NCBI RefSeq assembly: GCF_900116365.1
Contig: NZ_FPAG01000005.1
Span: forward strand, 1-64,000
Source: Zhouia amylolytica
GTDB lineage: Bacteria; Bacteroidota; Bacteroidia; Flavobacteriales; Flavobacteriaceae
Direction of reading: 5' to 3'
DNA: 64,000 nucleotides
The translations under genes and the position numbers were made by a program. A model generated the notes under the pieces. That model saw nothing but the letters and a program-made list of their open reading frames with translations. It searched no databases and was not told the DNA's origin. Positions 1-7,932 of the stretch are shown here, in pieces (positions within the stretch are counted from its first letter, which is position 1; each line of letters starts with the position of its first letter).

Positions 1-277
1 GCAGGAACCGTAAATGTAGGATCGGTAGAATCCTGTACAGTTATGATTTGATCTTGCTCCGTTGTATTTCCACAATCGTCAGTTAGCGTCCAGGTACGAG
101 TTATAACAGAAGCATTAGCACAAGCCCCTGCAGCTACACTATCAGAATAAGTAGCATCCAAGGTAGTATCACAATTATCAGCTTCATCAGTAACATCACC
201 TGTTAATGAAAGGTCCGTTTCATCGTCATCACACTCGATAGTGATATCGGCAGGAACCGTAAATGTAGGATCGGTAG
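1..277 (-). repeat. Near-identical DNA repeat in adjacent HYR units (249 bp period)
   Basis: The 28 bases at 1-28 recur exactly at 250-277, a period of 249 bases or 83 codons. They encode the same stretch (DSTDPTFTVPA or DTTDPTFTVPA) at the boundary of neighbouring HYR units. Nucleotide identity this close suggests recent unit duplication or gene conversion inside the adhesin gene. Confidence 0.75.
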
Positions 278-1835
278 TATCTTCAATCGTGAATGTAGTC
301 TCATACCATGATGTATTATTACAATTATCTGTAGCATTAAAACGAATATGACGTACTAGAGTACCTCCACAGTTATCAGTAGTGCTTAAGACTACCCATG
401 ACCAGGAAACATCATCATCACAAGCATCGGTGGCAGTAGCACCTCCATTAGACATTAACCATGCATTATAAGCAGCGGTATTTCCACTACCATCACATTC
501 AACAACTTCAGGACCACCACCGGTAATCACTGGTGGGATGGTATCATCAATGTTGATAAGTTGAGTGTCAAAAGCAGTGGCGCCACAATTATCTGTTATA
601 GTAAATGTTCTGGTAACAACAATCGGACAAGTGCCACTAATTTCATCTTTATAAGTAATTAGTGCTACATTATCTTCAACGAAAGAACCTCCTTCTGCTG
701 TATATTGAGCTTCTGTAATTGTTGCAGAAGTTGGGCTGTATGGTAACGCCGTTAAACCTCCGTTTGTAATGTCATCGGTGTCACAGCCTTCTACATCCTT
801 ATCAGTAGGTGCAGTAATAATCGGATCTGTGTTGTCTGAAACGTTGATTTCATAGGAGTTAGTATATTCACATCCTCTACTATCTGTAACAACTAAGTCA
901 TAAGTTCCAGCTTCTAGATCAATTAGGTCTTCATCTGATGAAGTAAACCCATTCGGTCCTGTCCAGTTATAAGAATATGTTTCGTCTCCACCTGAGGCGG
1001 TAATGCTAATACTTCCGTCAGCATTGCCAGAGCATAATACATTTGATTTGCTATCTAAAATTGCAGAAACTGAAGGATAAACAGTAACAGTGTATGTTTG
1101 GGTATCTACTAAACCATCAAAGTCCGTAATGGTTAAGGTTACGGTATAATCTCCTGTACTTCCATAGATATGAGACGGAGAATCTTCAATTGATGTATTT
1201 CCATCTCCAAAATTCCAACTATATGTATAATCTTCATCATTTTCACCTCCGGTAGTTAAATCTGTAAAGTCAACTTGCAAAGAATTACAAGGATTTATAT
1301 AGCTGAAATTTGCAACTAAAGGAGCATCGACCTCAAAACCAGGAACATCATTGAAACATTTACCTTTACTATTTGCAGGGCCACATGGATCTGCGGTTGT
1401 TTCCCAATTTAACAGTATATTGGTTACTTCTATTTTATCACCGCAGGTATAATCAATTTGAAATAGTTGAATTGAAGTATTGGTAGGTATTACCTGTTGA
1501 TTATAAAAGCAATCATTATAATTATTAATAGTTACTATATCATTAATCTCTAGGTTGAATTGGACGTTTAAAGAGTAACGATCTGCATTCGTGTTTTTTG
1601 TGAATGAGGCATACAAATAAGCTGATTGCGGTGTTCCAGGTGTGCAGGTTGTAGTAATAGGATTGCCGTTAATATCTCCAATATAGAAATTATTAACAGT
1701 AAAATCATTAGAATTACAACCACCTTGCGAGTACCCAATTCCAATATTCACCAACAGCATAAAGGCCAACAATAACAATTTGTTGACAACATTATACTTT
1801 GGCATTTTTGAGAGTAGAAATTTTTTCAAATCCAT
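1..1835 (-). CDS. Secreted PKD/HYR-repeat adhesin (5' part, runs off the window start)
   Basis: The reading frame is open from the ATG at 1835 to base 1, so the gene continues beyond the window. It begins with a hydrophobic export signal ending near GIGYSQ, then a domain of about 130 residues with several cysteines, a PKD domain (motif WNFGDGN), and at least three Ig-like HYR-type repeats of about 83 residues (motifs ITDNCG, ATDNCNN, LTDDCGN; repeated DPTFTVPA). Such proteins in Flavobacteriaceae are usually large cell-surface adhesins exported by the type IX system, with the sorting signal at the C-terminus, which is not visible here. A second in-frame ATG at 1805 would give a more compact signal peptide, so the exact start is uncertain. 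No particular ligand can be assigned. Confidence 0.85.
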   Translation of the reverse strand, partial: MDLKKFLLSKMPKYNVVNKLLLLAFMLLVNIGIGYSQGGCNSNDFTVNNFYIGDINGNPITTTCTPGTPQSAYLYASFTKNTNADRYSLNVQFNLEINDIVTINNYNDCFYNQQVIPTNTSIQLFQIDYTCGDKIEVTNILLNWETTADPCGPANSKGKCFNDVPGFEVDAPLVANFSYINPCNSLQVDFTDLTTGGENDEDYTYSWNFGDGNTSIEDSPSHIYGSTGDYTVTLTITDFDGLVDTQTYTVTVYPSVSAILDSKSNVLCSGNADGSISITASGGDETYSYNWTGPNGFTSSDEDLIDLEAGTYDLVVTDSRGCEYTNSYEINVSDNTDPIITAPTDKDVEGCDTDDITNGGLTALPYSPTSATITEAQYTAEGGSFVEDNVALITYKDEISGTCPIVVTRTFTITDNCGATAFDTQLINIDDTIPPVITGGGPEVVECDGSGNTAAYNAWLMSNGGATATDACDDDVSWSWVVLSTTDNCGGTLVRHIRFNATDNCNNTSWYETTFTIEDTTDPTFTVPADITIECDDDETDLSLTGDVTDEADNCDTTLDATYSDSVAAGACANASVITRTWTLTDDCGNTTEQDQIITVQDSTDPTFTVP

Positions 1836-2349
1836 CGTTTTTAGGTTATATCTAAAACATGAAAATGTAGGGTCGATACGGAGTTATCCCATACCAACAT
1901 CAAAGCCTTAGCTTATGCTACACTTCTTCTGCTTATCGTAAAATTTTCAGGTAAATAAAAAAGTTGCGGTATGATACCGTGTCGATCATCGTTCGTAGTC
2001 TTATGAACTACATCATCTGAATGGATGTTTGTACTCGAATAGTACAAGAGTTTAGAGTAAAAATGTTTCATGGGCCTAATAATTTTAAATTTCTTTGCCC
2101 ACAGCAACATGCTAGCTATCAATCAATGTTTGTATGGGTCACTAGCAAAAAATATTAAAGTGTTGTATCTTTAATACCAGGTTAAGTTAAGATGATTTGA
2201 ATTTGGGATTCAGGAATTATCCTAGCACAAAGGAAGATTTAAACGCCACTCAACACAAAAATAAATGTTAAAATACCTGCTTTTGTCGATAAGCGTACAC
2301 CCCAAAACACTTCATCGGTAAAAGCGGTTATTTTAACGACTCGAAAAAT
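1836..2349. other. Intergenic region between the adhesin and the sixA-like gene
   Basis: This 514-base divergent spacer must hold the promoters for the adhesin (minus) and the phosphatase gene (plus). A TACATTTT box on the minus strand near 1867-1874 resembles the -7 element TAnnTTTG, but no well-spaced TTG lies upstream. No RNA gene or convincing small gene was seen; a 69-codon minus frame here has no recognisable features. Confidence 0.4.
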
Positions 2350-2838
2350 ATGAAAAAGCTAGTTTTAATGCGTCATGGGAAATCATCGTGGGAATACGAT
2401 GTTGAAGATATCGAACGACCACTTAAAAAAAGAGGGATGAAAGACACGCAACGGGTGGCAAATCAATATGTTAAATTGGAAGGCCTTCCTCAGCATATTT
2501 TTTCAAGTCCGGCGAATCGTGCATTATCAACTTGCAAGCTTTTCATGGAAACTGCTGATGTGCCGAAAAAGAAACTTACCGTTGTCGATAAACTTTATGA
2601 TTTTGGAGGAAATTCGGTAATCAGTTATATCAAATCCCTCGATAAATCATTAGATCATATTATGATCTTTGGTCATAACCATGCTTTTACTTCCATCGCT
2701 AATATTTTTGGAAATCGCTTTATCGATAACCTACCCACCGCGGGCTTGGTGGTACTTAAATTTGATGTCGATTCCTGGAAGGATATCGATAAAGGAACCA
2801 CCGAACTCCTTATTATCCCTAAAAAACTTAGAAAATAA
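2350..2838 (+). CDS. sixA: SixA-like histidine phosphatase
   Basis: The 162-residue product belongs to the histidine phosphatase (phosphoglycerate mutase-like) superfamily. The phosphate-binding RHG motif is at residues 8-10, a conserved arginine lies in SSPANRA (R57), and a second histidine in the FGHNH motif (H109). Short single-domain members of this length resemble SixA, which removes phosphate from phosphohistidine, although the substrate here is unknown. The start is the ATG directly preceding MKKLVLMRHGK. The last 35 codons including the stop are found a second time at 3639-3743 with only synonymous differences, so this gene's 3' end looks like a recombination or integration target. 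It is likely monocistronic. Confidence 0.85.
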   Translation: MKKLVLMRHGKSSWEYDVEDIERPLKKRGMKDTQRVANQYVKLEGLPQHIFSSPANRALSTCKLFMETADVPKKKLTVVDKLYDFGGNSVISYIKSLDKSLDHIMIFGHNHAFTSIANIFGNRFIDNLPTAGLVVLKFDVDSWKDIDKGTTELLIIPKKLRK

Positions 2839-3638
2839 AAATAAGAATTGTTGGATGATGTGGGATAATATTTTTAGTCTATAACTTAGATCATTATTGC
2901 TTGTTTCGTTTTTTAAATCCTTTCAGAAGTAAATATGTTCTTTTTTTCATTGCCAAATGCTTTGCATTCATGAATACCATATAAAACAGTAATTATTACA
3001 TGAATAAAAAAAGAACCAAAAAAGTCTAGCCTTGTCTTTTCGACGACCTCATTGAAGTTCGAATGTTAAATTAAACGAACTCGCCCCGCTAGGGCGTGAC
3101 TCAAACAGCGTTTAATTCTTAACACATTTCTTACTTATGAGGTGCCCGCCTGCAAAGGACTATGGCGGGTTTGGGATATGGTTTACTCTTGAAACCTCAT
3201 AACAACGTAACATGATAACAGTGTAACTCCATAACACCATAACAACGTTAAGTAAAAAACTTTAGTTCAAAATTTTCACATTTAAAACTCTGCCTTTAGT
3301 TTGTGGTATATCTGTTTGATATATTATTGTATAGTTATTTTTCTAGATAGAATGGTATTCCCGTCGGCAGTATAAATGGATTTAATCCGTTAAAAATGGT
3401 TGAAGCCTTGGAGGCCATTTAGGATTAAATTCATGGTTTTGCGATAGCAGGGCCGAACGTCCCGAATATCGGAAAAAAGGTATTGTGTGCCTTTTTATTG
3501 AAGGAGCCAGCTGGCGTCTGGAAGAATGGTGCGATAGCAAAAATACCTCTCGACGGGCATCCTTTCTTTTGGTTCGTTTTCTTTGGATGAGCAAAGAAAA
3601 TGAATGAAGTGAAAAAGGGATTAAACTTTAATAATATT
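2839..3638. other. Non-coding 800-base segment between two copies of the sixA 3' end
   Basis: No believable gene was found. It contains a segment near 3003-3030 reading aaaaaagaaccaaaaaagt on the plus strand and, near 3560-3600, a similar one on the minus strand (aaaacgaaccaaaagaaagg), so the same short intergenic repeat seems to occur in opposite orientations. A hairpin with arms CCCGCC and GGCGGG lies at about 3148-3172. It is followed by a loose array of cataac-type units (about 3198-3247). The ten bases tgcgatagca occur at 3440-3449 and 3530-3539. An apparent 111-codon minus frame here is an accident of this repeat material. Confidence 0.5.
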
Positions 3639-3743
3639 CCCACCGCGGGCTTGGTAGTCCTGAAATTTGATGTCGATTCCTGGAAAGATATCGATAAAGG
3701 AACCACCGAACTCCTTATCATCCCTAAAAAGCTCAGAAAGTAG
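3639..3743 (+). pseudogene. Duplicated sixA 3' end (35 codons with stop)
   Basis: This stretch encodes the same residues as the last 34 codons of the gene at 2350-2838, from PTAGLV to KKLRK, followed by a stop (TAG instead of TAA). I count nine base differences in 105, all at third codon positions and all silent. There is no start codon or upstream homology; similarity begins abruptly at CCCACC. The pattern is not that of a decaying duplicate. It fits either an exchange with a diverged allele or the displaced gene end left when an element integrated and brought its own copy of the 3' end. Confidence 0.8.
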
Positions 3744-3770
3744 TTGTCAAAAACGGAATTAATCACTTTG

Positions 3771-3872
3771 ACGTCATTGCGAGGAAGGCAAGGCCTGACG
3801 AAGTAATCTTTTCAAATGGAGTAAGATCCTATTCAAGAGACTGCCACACTTTTGTCCAGACTCGCAGTGAAG
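3771..3872. repeat. Intergenic palindromic repeat, copy A
   Basis: It starts acgtcattgcgagg and ends agactcgcagtga, whose reverse complement resembles the start, so the element is a long imperfect palindrome. It has the form of the widespread bacterial hairpin repeat with arms like TCATTGCGAGG...GACGAAG. It shares gacgaagtaatcttttcaa (3797-3815) exactly with the copy at 14608-14700, in the same orientation, and is followed by the cataac array. Confidence 0.7.
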
Positions 3873-3879
3873 AAACAAC

Positions 3880-4000
3880 ATAACATCTTAACTCCATAAC
3901 TCCATAACCCCATAACTTCATAACATCTTAATGCTATAACCCCATAACTCCATAACCCCATAACTCCATAACCCCATAACCCCATAACACCATAACAACA
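3880..4000. repeat. Short tandem array of cataac-type units
   Basis: About a dozen units of roughly 9 bases (cataacccc, cataactcc, cataacatc) run in tandem up to the end of the AraC-type gene. Units vary in one to three bases. Shorter runs of the same unit occur at about 3198-3247 and 14701-14725, each time just after a hairpin-like element. No coding potential and no CRISPR-like repeat-spacer structure were seen. Confidence 0.8.
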
Positions 4001-4008
4001 TCACAGCA

Positions 4009-4884
4009 CTACTTATTCCTGTATGCACGAGGCGATAACCCGATATATTTTTTAAATACCCTCGAAAAATATAACTGATCCTGAAATCCGGTCTTAAGAC
4101 TAATTTCTTTTATGCTTAAATCGGTATAGCTAAGAAATTCACAGGCCTTCTGAATCTTCTTTAAATTAAAATAATACATTAACGAATGACCTGTAGCTTG
4201 TTTGAAGTAATTGAACAGGTGCGAACGGGAGTAATTAAATGCTTTCGCAATATCTTCGGCAGTTAAAGGCTGATCAATATTAGCCATTAAAAAATCAACA
4301 ATATCATTTCTTAAATTTTGTCCCTGTTCTAACGCCACACCTTTTATGTGATCGAAAAAGATAAAATCAGAAACAAACTTATAAGTAAGGATACATGCAT
4401 ACCTTAATTGTGCTTCAGAAAAATTAGTGTCTGCCAAACTAAATAGTTGTTCAAACAGATCAACGCTTTTCATTTGATAACCCACATGAAAAGCCTTATT
4501 GACTCTTTCTTCATGAGTACGTAACAAGGAATCTGAAGAAGAACCATTAAAATGAAGCCAGTAGATACTCCAGGGTTTTTTAATATCAGCTCCGTAACGA
4601 TGGGGGATGTTTTTAGGAATTATAAAATACATACCCGGATGGATCTCGTGATGGGTGTCATTTAACTCAATCCAACCACTACCTGAAGTACAATAAATAA
4701 AGATATGTTCTTCAGATCCCTTTTTGCGATATCTTTGGTGGTAATGAGCGTTTGGGTAATACCCCAAATCCCCAAAATGAAAGGGACTACTAACGGCATC
4801 CGTTTGCAACCATTTTTTAAGTTTTTTGGGCATGGCTACGATCTGTTGCCCAGGAAAACCTTCTTTTATAGTAATATTGTCCAT
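4009..4884 (-). CDS. AraC-family transcriptional regulator
   Basis: The 291-residue protein has an N-terminal cupin-type sensing domain (about 25-150, with HEIHPGMYFIIPKNIPHRYG) and a C-terminal AraC double helix-turn-helix (about 190-291, ending with SLKTGFQDQLYFSRVFKKYIG and LSPRAYR). AraC proteins of this form bind a sugar or sugar derivative through the cupin domain and activate nearby transport and degradation genes. It is transcribed away from the sugar porter gene, with 142 bases between them. That position and family make it the probable activator of the operon at 5027-14501; the inducer cannot be told from sequence. Confidence 0.93.
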   Translation of the reverse strand: MDNITIKEGFPGQQIVAMPKKLKKWLQTDAVSSPFHFGDLGYYPNAHYHQRYRKKGSEEHIFIYCTSGSGWIELNDTHHEIHPGMYFIIPKNIPHRYGADIKKPWSIYWLHFNGSSSDSLLRTHEERVNKAFHVGYQMKSVDLFEQLFSLADTNFSEAQLRYACILTYKFVSDFIFFDHIKGVALEQGQNLRNDIVDFLMANIDQPLTAEDIAKAFNYSRSHLFNYFKQATGHSLMYYFNLKKIQKACEFLSYTDLSIKEISLKTGFQDQLYFSRVFKKYIGLSPRAYRNK

Positions 4885-5026
4885 ATTTACCCTTTTCTTA
4901 TCTATATCAAAATTAACAATAAAACCTACTTTTATAATCTCAAAAAGGGATATAATAATTTTTTAGTTTTATGTGTCTCTTATTTTATAGCATATAAATA
5001 TCTATATTTTTAATAATATAAGTCTA
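4885..5026. promoter_or_regulatory. Divergent control region of the carbohydrate locus
   Basis: These 142 very AT-rich bases separate the AraC-type regulator from the porter operon and must contain both promoters and probably the regulator's operator. TATATTTTT near 5001-5010 resembles the -7 box for the plus direction. I could not identify a clear AraC direct repeat by eye. Confidence 0.5.
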
Positions 5027-6406
5027 ATGAACCAGTTTAAATACAATAATAGATACTTACTCTCCATCGTTTTTATTTCCGCCCTGGGCGGCTTTTTATT
5101 CGGTTATGATTGGGTTGTAATCGGAGGGGCCAAACCCTTTTATGAAGTATATTTTAATATAGTAGATTTTCCTTCGCTACAAGGATGGGGAATGAGTAGT
5201 GCCCTGGTAGGGTGTGTCTTTGGAGCAATGGTCTCCGGAGTTATTTCAGATCGATTGGGTAGAAAGAAACCTTTACAGATTGCTGCTGTTTTATTTCTGT
5301 TATCCGCATTAGGAACGGGATGGGCTCATAATTTTAATTTCTTTATAATTTACAGAATTATCGGGGGGGTGGGAATTGGTATTGCATCAACCCTTTCACC
5401 GTTATATATCGCAGAAGTTTCCCCGGCTAAATACAGAGGACGATTTGTAGCCATTAATCAACTTACGATCGTTATTGGGATCCTGGCGGCACAAATTGTA
5501 AACTGGATCATAGCGAAAAATGAAATCAGTGATCAGGCAATGCTTTGGAATCAGCAGACAGGCTGGAGAATTATGTTTTGGGCTGAACTGGTGCCTGCTA
5601 TGTTGTTTTTTGGCTTTCTTTTTATGGTGCCCGAAACTCCACGGTTTTTAGTAAAGTCCAACTTCACCGAAAAGGCTCTGAAAGTATTGAAAAAAATAGG
5701 AAATGAAGCCTATGCGGCTAAAGAACTGGCATTAATAAAAGGTACGCTGCAAACCGATCATAAATCTGTAGGTATCAAGAAAAAGGAACTCAAAAAACTC
5801 TACCCTATTCTTATTGTAGGCATCGTACTATCCGTATTCCAGCAATGGTGCGGAATTAATATCATCTTCAACTATGCCGATGAGATTTTTACCACCGCTG
5901 GCTATAGTGTAGGGGATATGCTATTTAATATTGTGATCACCGGTAGCATCAACCTGATTTTCACCTTTGTTGCCATGGGGACTGTAGATAGTTGGGGAAG
6001 AAGAAAACTAATGCTGTTTGGTGCCCTCGGATTGGCCGTTGTGTATGTTGCCTTGGGTGCAGCGTATTATTTTAATTTTCAAGGCTGGCCAATATTACTG
6101 TTAGTGCTCATCGCCATCGCTATCTATGCCATGACCCTGGCTCCGGTTACCTGGGTGGTCATTTCAGAAATTTTCCCTAACCGCATCAGGGGAGTAGCCA
6201 TGTCTGTAGCTACCTTTTCCCTGTGGACAGCTTCCTTTGTGTTAACCTATACCTTCCCGCTTTTAAACGCATTCCTCGGAGCCTCCGGAACCTTTTGGTG
6301 CTATAGTGGTATCTGTATCTTGGGATTTATATTCATCTATAAAAAATTACCGGATACAAAAGGAAAATCACTCGAAGAAATTGAAGAAGAATTGATAAAT
6401 AATTAA
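5027..6406 (+). CDS. Sugar porter family MFS transporter
   Basis: The 459-residue inner-membrane protein has the hallmarks of the sugar porter family: GGFLFGYDWVVIGGA at the first helix, DRLGRKK between helices 2 and 3, PETPRFLV after helix 6, QQWCGINII in helix 7, WGRRKL in the second half and PDTKGKSLEEIE at the C-terminus. Twelve membrane segments are expected. Such porters import monosaccharides by proton symport or facilitated diffusion. It is first in an operon with the sulfatase gene 8 bases downstream. In the absence of a SusC/SusD pair it is the only evident uptake system in this locus, so its substrate should be the sugar released by the GH2 enzyme and sulfatase (inference). Confidence 0.94.
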   Translation: MNQFKYNNRYLLSIVFISALGGFLFGYDWVVIGGAKPFYEVYFNIVDFPSLQGWGMSSALVGCVFGAMVSGVISDRLGRKKPLQIAAVLFLLSALGTGWAHNFNFFIIYRIIGGVGIGIASTLSPLYIAEVSPAKYRGRFVAINQLTIVIGILAAQIVNWIIAKNEISDQAMLWNQQTGWRIMFWAELVPAMLFFGFLFMVPETPRFLVKSNFTEKALKVLKKIGNEAYAAKELALIKGTLQTDHKSVGIKKKELKKLYPILIVGIVLSVFQQWCGINIIFNYADEIFTTAGYSVGDMLFNIVITGSINLIFTFVAMGTVDSWGRRKLMLFGALGLAVVYVALGAAYYFNFQGWPILLLVLIAIAIYAMTLAPVTWVVISEIFPNRIRGVAMSVATFSLWTASFVLTYTFPLLNAFLGASGTFWCYSGICILGFIFIYKKLPDTKGKSLEEIEEELINN

Positions 6407-6414
6407 AGAGACCT

Positions 6415-7875
6415 ATGTTTTTTAAACCGATAAAAATAGCCGTATTACTTAGTTTGACGTTCATGGCATGCAGTGAAAAAATGCCGGTAAAAGACGACCG
6501 TCCTAATATTCTTCTGATCATTACCGACGATCAGGGGTATGCAGATTATAGCGCCTATGATGGAGCTCCCGATGCCATAACCCCTCATATGGATCAAATT
6601 GCTCAAAAGGGGATCCGTTTTACCGATGGATACGCAACCGCACCTGTTTGTAATGCTTCGCGTCAGGGAATTATAACAGGAGCCTATCAGGAGCGATGGG
6701 GAACCTATTATTATGGCGGTAAGATCTTTTCTGAAAGTCAATATACCATCCCTGAATTATTAGGAAAGCAGGGGTATCGATGCGTTAAAATCGGAAAGAC
6801 ACATTATGCTGATATACTGGATAATAATGCTAAGATTAAAAATCCGCTGGAGTATCGTGAATTCCCATTGAACCATGGTTATGAAGAATTCTTAGGCTTC
6901 TGTGCACATCGTCACGATTATTTTAAACTAAAAGCCTCCGACGATTGGGTAGAAAACCCTGACGATGATAGGATGTCACAGTTCGGCCCGCTATGGAGAA
7001 ATAAAGAAAAGGAAGATTTTAACGGGTATACTACCGATATATTTGGAGACGAAGCCGTAAGGCAAATAGAAAAGAAAGACAAAAGACCTTTCTTTATGGA
7101 GCTATCCTTTAATGCGGTCCACCATCCAATTTATCAGGCGCCCGATAAGTATCTTAAGCAATTCGGCGTCGAAAAGTTTCCTGAATGGAATCCGGAAGAA
7201 GAATCGTTTTTAGATTACCATGCACGCACATGCTGGCGCATGGAAGAGGATCCTGATGGTCGTAAACGATACCTGGCGAATTTAGCCTGTTTAGATGATA
7301 ATATAGGGAAAGTACTGCAGGCGCTTGATAGAACGGGAAAACTTGAGAACACCCTGATATTTTTTATTTCCGATAATGGAGGTTCTCAAAATACCTATGC
7401 CGATAATGGTGCCTTAAACGGACATAAATATATTCTTAGGGAAGGAGGCATCCGTACCCCTTTTACCATGAGTTGGCCAAAAAGAATAAAAAGCAATCAG
7501 GTTATTAGTACGCCGGTTTCACACATGGATATTATGCCTACTTGTTTGGCAGCAGCTGGTTCGATAGCCACAGATAGCCTCATATTCGACGGGAAAAATC
7601 TTTTTGATTTAACGGAATCCAAACCTCAGGTATTTCACGAAACCCTGGTTTGGGATACCGGTAATGAATGGGCCATTCGCAAGGGTGATTGGAAATTACA
7701 TGTCGTAAAAAAGGACAATCATTTCAGAAGTATCCACCTCGATAAAGGAACCTACCTGTATAATTTAAAAAATGACCTTGGAGAGACCACCAATCTCGCA
7801 GCCGAGCACCCTGAAAAAATAAAGGAACTCACAGCCAATTATCAAGATTGGAAAGAAGAAATATCTCAAAAATAG
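6415..7875 (+). CDS. Sulfatase, lipoprotein-type
   Basis: The 486-residue protein starts with a lipoprotein signal (lipobox FMAC, C19), so it is probably anchored in the periplasm or at the cell surface. Metal-binding DD is at 38-39 (ITDDQG). The sulfatase signature CNASRQGIITG starts at C79, the residue that would be oxidised to formylglycine; it matches C-X-[PA]-S-R with alanine in the third place. Further family motifs are GKTHY and FISDNGG. It should remove sulfate esters from a carbohydrate. An anaerobic or aerobic formylglycine-generating enzyme is required and is not in this window. It lies 57 bases before the DUF5107 gene. Confidence 0.93.
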   Translation: MFFKPIKIAVLLSLTFMACSEKMPVKDDRPNILLIITDDQGYADYSAYDGAPDAITPHMDQIAQKGIRFTDGYATAPVCNASRQGIITGAYQERWGTYYYGGKIFSESQYTIPELLGKQGYRCVKIGKTHYADILDNNAKIKNPLEYREFPLNHGYEEFLGFCAHRHDYFKLKASDDWVENPDDDRMSQFGPLWRNKEKEDFNGYTTDIFGDEAVRQIEKKDKRPFFMELSFNAVHHPIYQAPDKYLKQFGVEKFPEWNPEEESFLDYHARTCWRMEEDPDGRKRYLANLACLDDNIGKVLQALDRTGKLENTLIFFISDNGGSQNTYADNGALNGHKYILREGGIRTPFTMSWPKRIKSNQVISTPVSHMDIMPTCLAAAGSIATDSLIFDGKNLFDLTESKPQVFHETLVWDTGNEWAIRKGDWKLHVVKKDNHFRSIHLDKGTYLYNLKNDLGETTNLAAEHPEKIKELTANYQDWKEEISQK

Positions 7876-7932
7876 TGCATAGTTGATCTTAAAATCAACC
7901 AAAGAATTTAATACCAATAGCTACAATTAATT

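Noticed and set aside
1913-2122. A 69-codon minus-strand frame upstream of the adhesin
   Set aside because: No similarity, no start context, and it lies in the spacer expected to hold promoters.
3431-3766. A 111-codon minus-strand frame over the intergenic repeats
   Set aside because: It runs through the duplicated sixA end in antisense and through repeat material, has a proline- and phenylalanine-rich composition without any domain, and no promoter or start context.
3880-4000. The cataac array as a possible CRISPR
   Set aside because: Units are only about 9 bases, vary, and follow each other without spacers; no cas genes are in the window.
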